Assembly: GCA_003439945.1 (NCBI GenBank)
Contig: QVRM01002766.1
Location: 1 to 64,000, forward strand
Reading direction: 5' to 3'
DNA: 64,000 nt
From: Dermanyssus gallinae
Lineage: Eukaryota > Arthropoda > Arachnida > Mesostigmata > Dermanyssidae
Shown here one piece after another: positions 48,351 through 60,840 of this stretch. A model generated the notes under the pieces. That model was not told the origin of the DNA and ran no database searches. It saw only the letters and a list, made by a program, of their open reading frames with translations. Both the position numbers and the translations under genes were made by a program. Positions within the stretch are counted from its first letter, which is position 1. Every line of letters starts with the position of its first letter.

Positions 48351-49690
48351 ACATTCGAAGGTGTTTAGGCCTGACTCGCTGACACACCATTATTAGATGT
48401 CTGTTTTAATATCCACAAAATGCTTCAGTTCGTTCTGAGTTACCCTCATCCAACCTCGTGTTAAAATGTTGATCACATTTCTGCTCTTCTTCTTGCTCTG
48501 TAAATAATGAACCCCCCTTCCACTTGGCCTCCTTCCTCGTCCCTCACCTGTATGTGCTAGTCTTTCCAGTATTTCCTGGGCGTCCCTAGTCTGAACCTTA
48601 AGATTCTTCTAGGTGGGACAAATGCTTCCTATGCAAATCTCTATATAAAAGTAATGACGTGCTGTGTGGCCTTGACATTATATCAGCTTGTCTATCTAAA
48701 GATCTAATGGAGACGAAGCAGATCTGAGAAGTGGAAGTATCTAAAGATATTTCCGCCTCGTGTAATATGCGATCACATTAGCATCAATTTAGGAATCGGT
48801 GTTGGGTCCCCTCTGGCACTACTTCTAATCAAAAGCTACAACATTAGTCTAGCGCATCAAGCAGCTTAAGCGACTTGTCTCATATGACAAATTGATTACC
48901 CATTGCTGCACTTTATTTTGCATGAATATGTATATATACGTCTGTCTTTTAATTATTAAATGTTTCAAAAACAAACGTTTGAAACGCTTAGCTGAATAAT
49001 AATCGCCAACGTAAAAAGAATAACAATATCATGTTTATGAGCTATTCTAAATTAAGTCGCTAACCGTGACACCTACAACCAAATTCAAACGTGAGCCTTT
49101 TCGTAACGTTGCAATGGAAGAAAGTAAATATATCCAACATAGGACGTGGTCAGGAAACGTTCTAAGTTCACACCCTTATAGCAAAGATCTCGTATTGTGG
49201 GTAGGAACACGCGGACTAAACGGGATCCTATCCTAGGAGTAATTGGAGAAGCGCTATAAGACTATCTCTGGACACGTCTAATTGATTGTATTGTCTCATG
49301 GACGTACAACGATAAATGGCTCATCCACATAGATGGATCGGTTGGCGGGAAATCGAAGGCACATAGTTTTGTACACATCCTAGGCCAAACATCGCCTATA
49401 TGCTCGACATATCCGAAAATTATATTTGGCAAGAAGCCTACATAGAAAAAATGACAACAATAACTAACCAGAACAATAGAAATAACAATATTATTATTAA
49501 TAATACTAAGAACAAATGTAACGTGATTATCCAAGAAGATAACGGGAAGCTACCCTTGGTTTCGCCCCAATCATCCAGTCCGATCATCGGATGAGGCTTT
49601 GGTCAATACACTGCTCATAGAAAGACGTATCTCGCACAATGTAGACAAAAATTATAATGCGCGTAAAGTGTATGAACGAAACATTTATGT
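48351..49690. other. No gene recognised (1.3 kb)
   Basis: Possibly more of the decayed element's 5' side at 48350-48650. Otherwise AT-rich with no motif. Confidence 0.4.
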
Positions 49691-49795
<105 letters not shown>

Positions 49796-51330
49796 TACAT
49801 TAGGAGGGCCGGCAGAAGTGGTGGCCGCTGACTTACTCAAGGTTTTGCAGTTTGCGAGTGAAGGGAGGACAGTTATTAATCTTTCCAAATGCGAAGTAAT
49901 AACGGTTGGGGCGGACACTAAAGAACGAGACGAAGCATACAAAACAATTGCTGCCGTTTTACCATGCTGCAGGCGAGTTAACCCGGTCGAGTTAGAGATT
50001 CTTGGGGCTCCGCTTAGTCCACAAAGTATTTTCAAGACCTTAGGAGATAAACGCCGCGCGTTGCTACAGACGCGACCTCGTCTGTTGGCTATGCACTCAC
50101 AAGCGGCACTATGCCTTTGGAGGTATAGTTTAGGTTCCCCTAAATTCAACTACACACTACGCACTTCACCGACAAGCCAATGCCCCGACGCCCTGCAATC
50201 GTATGACGACTCTACGAGGGACATATTGAGCGATGTTCTCAACATTGACTTCACGGACAGTACGTGGCGAAGAGCAAGTCTCCCCATAAGAGAAGGTGGA
50301 CTGGGTATTCGATCAGCAACCGAAATGGCCCCCATATGTTACGCAGCGTCATTAATAGAATTCGGCCAGCTGGCTGAGACGCTAGTTGACCCGAGTGCTC
50401 ACCACCGGTTGTATATAGCTAAGCAGAAGGCAGAGTCACTGGTCAAACTGAGATTGGATCCAGGCCCTTGGGAAAAACATACCACGCAAAGAGTGCTCGA
50501 CAACTACAGATGCAAAGTCATAACCCGTGAGATCATCGAAAGCCTTGAGTCTCCCACAGAGAAAGCGGTGTTCTTGGCCGCACGAGACACCTTCAGCGGC
50601 GGATTTCTCAGGGCTCTTCCGTCACCGCAGCTCGGCACCATGCTGGACAACATCTCATTCCGCATGGTGTCGGCTCTAAGAATCGGCGGGCAAATATGCA
50701 AACCTCACATTTGTAATGCCTGTGGAAAACCAGTGGAGAAGGATGGCCTCCACCCATTGAGCTGCATCAAGAGCCAAGGTCGGGCCCCTAGGCACACCGA
50801 ACTAAACTCAATAATTCAAAGAGCTCTCCGGAAAGCGGGAATACCTAGCATGCTGGAACCCAGACTAGGACTACATGACGATAAAAGGCCTGATGGTGTG
50901 ACCATTGCGCCGTGGAAAAAAGGCAAATGCCTGGTTTGGGATGCGACAGTATCCTGCACCGCCGCACCGTCTTATTTATGCCACAGCGCGACGGAGGCGG
51001 GATGGGTTGCCGAACATGCAGAAAAAGAAAAGTGGCGTAAATACACAGAGTTAGAGCATAGATACAATTTCGTGCCGATTGCAATGGAAACATTATTCCC
51101 GGTGAGCAGAAGTACAAGGAAATTTATAAAAGACTTAGGTGATCGAATACGAGCAAACACCGGGGATATACGCGAAGACGAATTTCTGAGGCATCTGCTT
51201 TCACTGGCAGTTTGCAGAGGAAATGCCGCGTCGATATTAGGTGCGATGGGCTGAGAATAGCTAGATGGTAACCATGAAATAACGAGGATACACATTCACA
51301 CCTCACAATTGTATTGTCCTAACACATGGT
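49796..51330 (+). mobile_element. R2/R4-type (restriction-like endonuclease) retroelement, 5'-truncated, in TAA repeats
   Basis: About 1.46 kb of uninterrupted C-terminal coding sequence, then about 75 bases of 3' UTR containing CACAATTGTATTG. It passes without poly(A) into TAA-type repeats (from about 51330). The 5' junction is also in an AAT tract, and truncation falls just after where the RT catalytic DD should be. The second copy at 34747-35096 shares the 3' UTR word and the TAA junctions. The R4-clade element Dong of silkworm is known to sit in TAA repeats, so the same target choice is plausible, but clade membership is inferred. Confidence 0.8.
49797..51254 (+). CDS. RT thumb/connection and restriction-like endonuclease domain, partial retroelement protein
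   Basis: The longest intact non-repetitive frame in the window (about 485 residues after the repeat). It starts TLGGPAEVVAADLLKV and GRTVINLSKCEVI, the stretch that follows the catalytic DD of an RT, then EILGAPLSPQSIF, KFNYTLRTSP and WRRASLPIREGGLGIRSA. The C-terminal part has a CCHC-type cluster C-x2-C-x9-H-x3-C (Cys 50712 and 50721, His 50751, Cys 50763). Next is GRAPRHTELNSIIQRAL, then RPDG...VWDATV, a PD-x15-D pair (50889-50942) like the PD...D of restriction-like endonucleases in R2-type elements. It ends VCRGNAASILGAMG. RT fingers and palm are missing, so it is not functional. The lack of stops suggests youth. Confidence 0.75.
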   Translation, partial: TLGGPAEVVAADLLKVLQFASEGRTVINLSKCEVITVGADTKERDEAYKTIAAVLPCCRRVNPVELEILGAPLSPQSIFKTLGDKRRALLQTRPRLLAMHSQAALCLWRYSLGSPKFNYTLRTSPTSQCPDALQSYDDSTRDILSDVLNIDFTDSTWRRASLPIREGGLGIRSATEMAPICYAASLIEFGQLAETLVDPSAHHRLYIAKQKAESLVKLRLDPGPWEKHTTQRVLDNYRCKVITREIIESLESPTEKAVFLAARDTFSGGFLRALPSPQLGTMLDNISFRMVSALRIGGQICKPHICNACGKPVEKDGLHPLSCIKSQGRAPRHTELNSIIQRALRKAGIPSMLEPRLGLHDDKRPDGVTIAPWKKGKCLVWDATVSCTAAPSYLCHSATEAGWVAEHAEKEKWRKYTELEHRYNFVPIAMETLFPVSRSTRKFIKDLGDRIRANTGDIREDEFLRHLLSLAVCRGNAASILGAMG

Positions 51331-51440
51331 AATGATAATAAATAATAATGGTAATAATAATATAATTATAATAATTATTATTGTTGTTATTATTGTTATT
51401 ATTATTATGTCTTAGAGCAATAATAATAATAATAATGAAT
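51331..51440. repeat. Imperfect TAA/TTA tract at the 3' end of the retroelement
   Basis: TAATGATAATAAATAATAA, ATTATTATTGTTG and (AAT)6 segments. It is less regular than the 5' tract. Confidence 0.9.
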
Positions 51441-52080
51441 ATTATGTTACTATAAAATGAAAATAATAAGTAAAATTGTACTAACAATTATCAGGTGTGT
51501 TTAAGCACCAAGGTTCTACCCACTATGGTTAGATTGAAACGCGTCTGATCACCTTTTGCTCTTACTAATATGCTTAGAACCATCAATCACTGCATATGCA
51601 TATGTGCTGTATCGTAGCTCGTAATGTATCTCAAATTGACATAGGCAAGAATATTGACCTTTACATAGAGCTATAAAATAGAACAATACAATGGCTCTCG
51701 TCCTACGAGAGAAATAATTAATGCAAAATATTCAGCGTCTGCACCATGCTGACGTTGTGAAATTTGAAGATTTGAGGAGTTTTAACTTGTACTAACTTAT
51801 TTGAATAATTTAGGATATGCGCTGTTAAATATTTAATGATTTTTGTTTTTATAAAAACTAAATTACAACCGAGCAAGGTGGCTTAAGGTAAATGAGACTG
51901 AGACTGAGATGAATTACGACAAGGTAAATGCCGGAGTGGAGTAAACTTAGCCATGACATGAAAAATCCGTACACGGGCAATTGCCTTACGGGGAAATCTA
52001 AAAAAAAAAAAAACATGCTTGCTAGCACTCTTCATAGTCTACTTATTCTACCAACCTAGAAGTTAAATGTATGCTATATT
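51441..52080. other. No gene seen
   Basis: AT-rich unique sequence. Confidence 0.5.
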
Positions 52081-52104
52081 ACTGTGCAGGCAATATTTAA
52101 AAAG

Positions 52105-52146
<42 letters not shown>

Positions 52147-52156
52147 CCTGCACAGT
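52081..52156. repeat. Perfect 16-base hairpin around an (AT)n array
   Basis: ACTGTGCAGGCAATAT (52081-52096) is exactly complementary to ATATTGCCTGCACAGT (52141-52156). The interior is an AAAAAG spacer and (AT)n (52107-52144). It resembles the AT-looped foldback at 16229-16444 in design but not in sequence. Confidence 0.9.
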
Positions 52157-53504
52157 TTCCAGTTGTCTTAAACGTGACTTTATGAACTACTTCCTAAAAA
52201 GTGAAATTTATGGAGAGAACGCAGTAGCGGAATCCCTTGTCTTTGTAGTTCCAGTTTGTGCTAATATTTGCTGTTGACTTTGTCAAGATAATTTATTGGC
52301 GCCACCTTGTTTTCCGCTCAGAGAGCCAACTGCACCGATCCTTTAAGATTATATTTATTATATAAAATTAAATGATAATACGTGCACATATAGTCTATAC
52401 GTTTAGAGCAATTATTATCAGTGGATTTTACAATGGTTAAGACTAATTTGTTGCACTACTTCTTAATATTTAAAGATCATTAGCTAGCCGATCTTCTTAA
52501 GCTAATACTCTAAACAGCCTGGGTTGCCAGTGACCAGGTTTTACTAATATTACACACCTCCTTAATCTTGTCTATCATATTTACAACAACGGATAATGTC
52601 CCGGAAATACGTGGCCATGTCCTTAATGCATTTATATATAAAGACTTCTGTAACGCATGCGTATGTATGGCCTTAAAAGGGTCAGTTCCGTTGAACCTGA
52701 AGAACAAAATAACCTCGTCTGGTTTTTACAACTGCAACAAGTCCAACTGCAGAACATAAAACATGTTACTACTACTAATGCTCAATGTTAAAATATCACA
52801 CAAATTACAATAAATTGGGGGACAAAGATGTCTTGTTTAGGGATGACAATGAAATTACAAATGTTTGTTAAACCGATGTGGCTAGCCGAGCATCACTGCA
52901 CAAAACTATTCGCTAACGCCCCCCTTTCTTAATATAAGACTAAGAAAGTTCGACGTCGGTGGTGGGAAAGACCGCTTACGGATAATCATATCGCGAATTG
53001 AACCACTATATAGATAATAATCCTCATTAAATTGCCACAACTTTTCTGATGAGCGTTGCTGCACATTTTGCAACCTCGTCTTCACTAAATCTCATCATGA
53101 AGCATGTCGGTCAGCGCCAGCAATCTGGGCGTTATGTCGCTGACATTTTCCGGAGATTCATATACAACATATTCTAAATATGTCGAAGATTAACGGAAAT
53201 GTCGTTTCCGAAACTTAATGAACACGTGTAATGTAATGTAATCAATAATACCGAAAGGTGATGTAATAATAAATAATATTTATTAAATTGCGCATTTGTT
53301 CTGAATATGTACATGTTCTACAAGCTCAATGGCAAGCCATAAAGTCATTAAAGTTAAACTCCCAAAACTCAGAAATTACAGGATTTACAGGTTAAATATA
53401 AAAAAATATTTTCTATCTTTCGAACACGCCTTTATATTCTGTTTCATTATCAAATGTTTATTTTAACAAGTCGTGCGATCGCTTCAAGTATCTACTTAAA
53501 CCAC

Positions 53505-53508
<4 letters not shown>
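52157..53508. other. No gene seen (1.35 kb)
   Basis: AT-rich sequence with stops throughout. Two complementary short frames near 52510-52759 have no motif. Confidence 0.5.
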
Positions 53509-53596
<88 letters not shown>

Positions 53597-53597
53597 C
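53509..53597. repeat. (AT)n microsatellite
   Basis: About 80 bases of pure TA ending TATATGTATATATACC. Confidence 0.97.
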
Positions 53598-54779
53598 CGG
53601 GAACCTTTACAGTGACGCAAGGTTAGAGGACTCCCCTTCGACTGGTTTTCTATTGAGGTCGTGTCAAATATTCCATTTCATTTCCTAGGCTTTTTCCCTG
53701 TCCCTATGTCCGTCCGATCATTCGTCCCCCTCGGACACCATCAGGCTTACCATTCCCTAGAGAAGACGGGAGACGGGTTGTTGCTTCTTCTTCGACTTCT
53801 TCTTTTTCATCTGTTTCTGCTTCTTTTGCTATGCTGATGTTTGTAGCCGTAGCAATAGCAGCAGCAGCAGCAACTTCAAAGCGGGTGCCCCAACTGAGTG
53901 CCTCCTCGCCCTGGTCGAGGACCTCGCCGAGGCGTCATCTCGGCGCATCGAATTGCTACAGACCAACCAATATCAACCAAAGGCCTTTTTTTTGCCACTA
54001 CTACGCCGCGCGTTCGATATTCTACTACTTTAGAAATCACGGCCTGAGGCTGCCGGTGGAAACACCGTAGCCGCGTCATCACCACCGTCACTATTGCTAC
54101 GAACATCATGGAATCTGCACAAGGCCCGCCACCCCTGTAAGCCGTATGGCAGCAGCTCTTGGGTCTCAAGGGTTAGTGGAACATACTAGTGGAGACGGCA
54201 CCATTTCGCCGCAGTGACAATGCACGCGCAGGCCGCTTTGTCCGCAGACGCGTGCGTTAGGATTCGGCCTTCATTATTCATCATTTGTTAGGGGCCTCCG
54301 TTGTTATAGTTTTAGGAGCCTGACAACGACATCGGATCGGCCTGGCACTCGCTCATTTATCACCGCCGCGTCCCGTTATACTAGGCACTGACCCCGAGAA
54401 CAAATCCCATGTGACGCCATCGGCACTCCAAAGCCTTTCGATCTTATAATCTCCACGCTCTTCTTTTCGTGCGCCTTTTCCATCCGTCAGCTTCATCAGT
54501 TTACTCTGGCACTGGTGCTATCGCTGGTCCTTCTAAGTTTTAAGTGCAGTTCATATCGACGAAATCTCAGATACGAACTTACGCGTCCTTCGATATCACT
54601 CCGTCTAGCCGACGAGGAAGTCAGCTATAATGCTGTATTTAAAGTCCTTTGGATTTCCAGCAACCCCGCAATTTTTTGGGGGGACGAACTAGAAAATGTG
54701 GTTTGCACACCACATTTTGTATGGTGCATTCCCCAGCCACAACCGGAAAGTTCAACTGTAAATGTGGGCCTCTAACCCA
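53598..54779. other. No gene recognised; pyrimidine-rich then GC-richer stretch
   Basis: CTTCTTCTTC (53790-53830), AGCAGCAGCAGCAGC (53860) and a CpG-containing stretch to about 54500. No domain in the frames 53831-54070 or 54515-54775. Confidence 0.4.
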
Positions 54780-57000
54780 CTAAAAACCAGTCATGTCCCC
54801 ATCCCCACACTCAACTAGAAAATGCGCAAGCAATACTATAAACCATTTAGGGGGGGGGGGGTGAATAGTAGCGTTCTTATCTTTGCTGCCTTGGAGTGCC
54901 TTATGAAGCCTTGTCATATAAAAACGATTTCTCCCTTCTTTGGCGTGTATACTACGGTTGATTACACTAGCTACAAGGTTCCAGTTATCACCTGAGTTCA
55001 TAAGAAGGTGCGTCAGCTTTTTAAGGCTGCCGTCACTTGCTGTGGTTAAGTCCGTGCGTAAAGGAGTCCACGCTAGGCACAGAAAAATTGTGTGTTCGGG
55101 CGTGTCATGCGTTGTTTCTTTACAGCGCCTGCAGAGTGACGTATCTGCTTTTCCTATCCGAAAGAGGTAACTCTCTGCTTCTCCTATTCGAGAGAAGTAA
55201 CCCTGGCGTCGCGGTTGTCGGCCCCGAGGGCCCCGCAGCAGATTCTAAGATGAAGAGTGGGGATTGCTGATGTCCACCGGGCGTGTTGGTTCGCCTTCAC
55301 CTGCCATCTGTACAATGGGCATAACATCCTGTCTGTTCGGTGGCCGTCTTTGGCATAGGCGACGCATCGGGGCGTTGCGCCTAGCAATCTTAAACTAGGT
55401 AGTCGGGATTTCCAAATCAATGGCAGCTTCGTGAGGCGAATTCGTTGCGGTTCAGGCCTTTTCTTTGTCACTAGGGCGTACGCAGGACTCAGACGATGGC
55501 AGGTAAACTGCTGATCCTCACATACCATCTCGATGATCTGATCCCCGTACGGGCCAAGAGGTTCGGTGGTGTGTCTCTATTGCAAGTAGCCGGGGAGCCT
55601 GCCGTATGTCCCGGTCTATTGCGACGTCAATTGTAAGTGGATCAACACTTCACAGGGCTATATCGTGTTGCGCGCCCTTGTGTAGGCAGTCTGTCTGGTG
55701 CCTGTGGAAGCTCTGATGTCCTCAGCCATCTCTCTGGAGGCGTGTGGGTTACTCTCTTCTAAATAATCGTCAAATAATAAGATTCTTTGCAAGCTCTTGC
55801 TGATCCAGCAGACCGCAACGCCCGGGGCGGCCGTCCCACCGCCTGCAAACAGACGTGGTTGAGCGCGTCCGCAAAGCATTTGCTCTTTGCCGCTCGCACC
55901 CGAATGGTAGTCCGGGTAGTACATATTTTGGCGACCCGAAGGCGGAGGAAGGGTGCATCTGGGCTGGTTTTCTCCGAGCAGATGGTCACAAAAGCCCACG
56001 GACAGATCTACCCTCTCTTGCCCCTTTTACTAAAATGAAAAGGCTGCGAGAGCCTTCCGCATATGTTTATTCCGATGCCGTGGTGTTACGTAATGAAGGG
56101 GCGTCGCATCCTGTGCTAGGCGAAGCGGACTATCCATCACTTTCCTAAGGACGTTGAGGGTTGGCTTGCTTAACGCCTTGCTCAGGTTAACAATCGCCAC
56201 TACTAGACATCGCTGAGGTGGAGGGGGCCTTAGACCCGTCAATCAACTCTCAGGCCACTGTGTTGCGCAGTACGGCCGCCGTTCCTGACGGGCTGTCCAG
56301 TATTAATGGTGAAGAAGGGAAGTGAGAGCTTACAGCGGTCACCACAGCTTGTTCATGCTCTGACTCTTTAACAACGTCATGACTCTTGCTTCTCTAGGTT
56401 CCATTATGGCCATCGTGGTGGCGGCTGCTTGTCGTTGGTATAGGCCTGCCTGGCATACCCTTGCAAGGCGTCTTGCTCTGTCTGGTCAGCGACGTCGTTT
56501 TGCTGTTATCGGCAGAAAATTCTAGAAGGGCTTCCAGCCCATTCTGTTTAGCTAACCTCGGTCCAACTTCGTGTCGAAGCGTGCTGCGTTTCTCCACCAG
56601 GACGACCATCATAGCGTTCGCCACAAGGCGTTATTTGTATCATTTGCATGGCTATTGGCAGTTTTCGGTATATCTCGTTCAGCTTAGTGTTGATGTTATA
56701 CATTTTACAGAACCCAACGTGTTCTCGAGATCGCGCAAAGTATTTTCGTAACAGCGCCTTTGCGGCCTGTAAGATCATTCACGGGCCTCTTCCGGCCTGA
56801 GGATACCCTAGCGTATAATCGGTCTACCTCTATCTGCTCTATATTCATTCGATCAGTGGTGTCGATTGGCTTATCCCCAGATACCGCCTTCAATATGCCG
56901 TTTTCAGTCGTGGCCGTTCTATGCTACTCTTGCCAACCAGCTTCGCTAATCAATATGGCTGCCTAAGATAGCCGTCGCCACCATTGACCGGACAAATAAG
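54780..57000 (-). pseudogene. Decayed R1-like retrotransposon (linker, RT, zinc knuckle)
   Basis: Minus strand: a linker-like WWRR near 57000, DRMNIEQIEVDRLYARV (56850) and ILQAAKALLRKYFARSR (56778), then RT motif A as VVAIVNLSKALSKPTLNVLR (about 56200-56140; compare LDVRNAFNS in the intact relative). Degraded middle blocks follow. Near 55200-55080 comes SYLFRIGKADTSLCRRC with HDTPEHTIFLC, an R1-type C-x2-C..H-x4-C knuckle. The tail is MNSGDNWNLVASVINRSIHA. A short duplication of the SYLFRIG segment sits just before the knuckle (about 55145-55200). It has many lesions and is an old copy. The knuckle is close to that at 40.6 kb. Confidence 0.7.
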
Positions 57001-60000
57001 GTAAGTGAAAAGAACATGCAAACGTTCGTCGCCCGCCTGTCCTCAACAAAACGCCTGACCAGACATGTGTTTACCGTTCAGCTTTTCATGGATATTGGAA
57101 CTCGCAGGTCTTTCCGGAGACAATGGGAAAGAGATTTGATGGTCTTTCTGTGAACCTCGTCGAGCGTACCCGCATGCTTGTTTGGAACGATTAACTGCAA
57201 CTGACCCATTAGGGCCTCCGATTGTCGGTATAGATGCGGAGCGAGTAATTCACACTAAGTCCAGATCGGCAGAGACCAAAGAGTGAAAGAAATACCCAGG
57301 AATTAGCTAGACAAATTTTGACCGTGGGCTGTCCCGGCACGTTTATACGCAGGTTGCCTCACCATGTGGAAAAAGATCTTGTTAAAAACTGATGCAATAT
57401 AATCGAACAACACAATTGTTAGTTTTGAATATTAGTAAAACTGATTGAGTATATATATATATATATATATAACAGAAAAGAGCGTAATAGATGCATGTCA
57501 TCATTTGCTTGCTTATCTTAACTTCCAGTTCGTTTTGCGCTATGTATGAGTTAAATAGGTGCACGGATTTACAATAAGTAAAGTCATCGTAGAATCGTTA
57601 GAACGAAACGAACGAAAGCGATTCTTCATACTCCAGAGTTGCCAATACATTTCGAGGGGCAGTGATCAAAAAAACCTACGCGAGCTCTGAAGAAGAATTG
57701 CTGACAGAAAGTGGGCTGTAGCGAACAATTGCAGCGAACATCAAGATGTCAAGTTGTGCACTTGTCGAACAACAGCGTCGAGGGCGGCCACATGCCTCTT
57801 CAATTTTCGACACAGGCCTGATTTAGCGGTTGTTGCCAACGGCCGACTAAAGGTATAGGCGTACCATGTTATGTTCTGTCTTCGCCCCACTCCTTCCTCC
57901 AACTAGTTTTGCCTCATGTCATTATTTAGACGGTTTACGGCGCCGACTCCCTTCCAATTGGCAACGAGCCGAGCACACGACGGGAGTTGCGTGTCATTAC
58001 TGTACACCTGGTATCCCGACCCGCCCATCGAAGTGGAAATTCGATTTGCCTCTCTTTCCGGTCCCTCCCCCCCCCGCTGTTTCATGTTCGGGGGCTAGCC
58101 TGTCCCCGGGCGAGTCGGTTTGGCCTAAAGGTCGTCCTCTATTCCCCGAAGACTTCGAGGTTCCGTCGAATTTTTGTGTTTGATGTTTGAACGTGGCTAA
58201 CTTTGTTTACTCTGGTATTTATTGTTTTTGCTCCGTTCGTCGCTCTGAACGTTATTGTGCTGTGGTTATTAGTGGTTAATATTATTGCTACTACTGTTGC
58301 CACTACTGTATTAGTATTGCCTTGACTATAGGATAGTACTAAAGGAACCGTCACTTTTATAAATGGTTCTTTTTCTATAAATAATTCTATATAAAATATT
58401 TCTGATACTTTCATTGACAATGGAACGTCGCCACCATTTGTCTCGTACGTGTGCGTCTCGTTTACAAATAAAATAAGTGTAAAATAAGCGAGATAATGTA
58501 AACATAGCGTTCCTAGGGCGTTTCCAAAGTTTTAAACAATGCCAACTTTAATCACATCAATAGAGATATATACATTACATATTGCTAGATAGAATACGCA
58601 CCGCAAACTCGTTGAAATCCAACGGTCACTGGCTCGGATAGACATAGCCAGGGTGGCTCGGGTAATCCGTGCCATCAAATCGTAGGACCGACTTTTCCTA
58701 GTTTGGACTCTACAGCGAAATTTGTGCAGTATAATCCCAAAAGGTAATACAGTACCAAATGATAGTATATCCCACGTTTAGTAATACGTAAATAATATTG
58801 TATATCGTTTGATTGTTTTGCGTAACTTTTACTACCGTCTGCTATAGGCGGTACATTGATGTCTTGTTTAGCCCTTTTCTTACAAGGGATGACACAAGGC
58901 TCTTATGGCGACAATCAGAGGACATAAAGTCATTGGGCCAAAAATGCTGTTAGTTAGCAACCACAATGTTTAATATTATACTTTATATTATACGCCCCCG
59001 GCATTCATTTACATACAACCTAGATTAGAATATGGTACAAATACTGCAGAAAGTGAAACTAAGCGGCATTGCTCGGTTCTTTGGGCGTGACAAAAACTGC
59101 AGAGGGGCAAATATTTGCTCGATTGTGTCAGAACCCTTCCATCCAGGTGGGCTTCTCGTGGATGACGTTGATCCTACTCACCAGGTTTCATTATCGAATA
59201 TTCCAGGCATATAAACTAGCTATCGAAATCAAGCTTAGCTGGTGTCAGCTTGTAGAGCTTTAGTGATTAAAAGTGATTTCAAGTAAATATTGAGTATCTT
59301 GCTTAAGTCTTAGGACAATCTTGTAGATAGGCGAAATATGGCCATCGGTCATCTTTAGCTAAGCCTCCTTATAACCTGAGGTTATTGGCTTTCACAAATT
59401 GCTTGTAAAAACTTCTGCAGTCACCGCTTGACGCCTATCATCTACTAACTTGAACGTACAATCAAGTCAGCTTTCGTTAGTAACACTACTAATGAAAGTA
59501 GCTCAACGAAACAGATAACGTGTCCAGCATTACATATATCCAATTACCGGTGGCAAAAATAATTTATGTTTGTAAAATCTGACTGTACGCACTTAGTTTC
59601 ATGTTTATGTTTAGTAGACTTAGGGGATTCTTACTACTCCGTGCAGCTAGTGTGTAATATTAAGAACAGTCGGTTTACTATTGCCAATATTATTCTAATA
59701 ATTACTTCAAGTAATATGGTAATGTTTTAAGCTGCAATATAACGGTGAATCCCAGCTCATGGCACGGATGTCCCACGCGGAACGTATGTCTAATACTAAC
59801 AAGTACAAATAAAACGTATATATTTGAATGTATATACATATGTGTATGCTTGTATGTTTCAAGAATCACTTTAGCTATCGTAAAGTTTCCGGCGCTCCTC
59901 TGCGGCTAAGATAGGATTGTAAAAATTTGGTCCTGAAAATGGACGTCCGAGAGGGGCATGCTGGTAGGCTATTCGTGCAATTTACACTATAACCGGCCTA

Positions 60001-60840
60001 TTGAAAGAACCAAGAGTGGAGGACGACGGAGTGCTCGTTGGCATGACAATATTGCCGTTGTGGCCGACAATATGGAACAATGTCCGGACACGTCAGTTCG
60101 GTTTTAGCATGGTAGCGCATTTTAAGGTTAGACCTAGCGACGTACCCAAACTTCAGCTTACGCAAGAAACCTACAGAAGTCAAGTTTACGGATCGTCAGG
60201 AGCTAAGCGGCTAAACTATGGGCATTCAGAGATGATGCAGCGTGGTGTCGATTATTTTGCATAGAACACCACATCTACTGACCAAGACAATTTTGATCTT
60301 ATTTGAGGTAGGAATTAACGGCTGGTCTAAGAGAGGCATTTGACCCAGTTTTTTAACTTCACAGAAAATAGGGAACATTATCGCAGCATGATACAAGATT
60401 ATCTTTGGCCGAATTTGGCCAGCATCGATGCGAGTAAACTCCGGCTCAAACAAGATGATACCACAGGCCGGTGAGACAATTGACATTTTGAGGAAGAATG
60501 CACTGAACGCGTAATATCAAGTTGCGGGGATATTCACTGACCTTGCGTTCTTACGGCGCTAGACTTTTTGTGGGTTACGACCCTTAGCGGACCAGAGGCT
60601 AACGTTCAGATATGATTATTAAAATTGGGCTTGATTTTTATAAAAATATGCTAAACATTGGGCACCTCTTACAAAGCTCGTAAACCCAAAGCAAACTCAC
60701 CACCTCCACACCGATGGTGTAGCTCATAAATAAAAATGGCTTTAAATCTATATTAAAATAAAATTAATAAAATATCTTCTTACATTGTTGCTTTCGTGTT
60801 GCGTTACCAGTCAAGAAGTGGCTCCTGAAACACCCTGTTT
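57001..60840. other. No gene recognised (3.8 kb)
   Basis: An (AT)n run lies at 57450-57471. Bases 57000-57250 may be more of the decayed R1-like element. Frames at 57866-58183 plus and 60001-60264 plus have no recognisable domain. ACACCCTGTTTATATG at 60829-60844, whose complement begins ACAGGGTGTTTCAGGAGCC, looks like a transposon terminus, but I could not find its partner. Confidence 0.4.
57450..57471. repeat. (AT)n microsatellite
   Basis: Pure AT run of about 22 bases. Confidence 0.95.
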
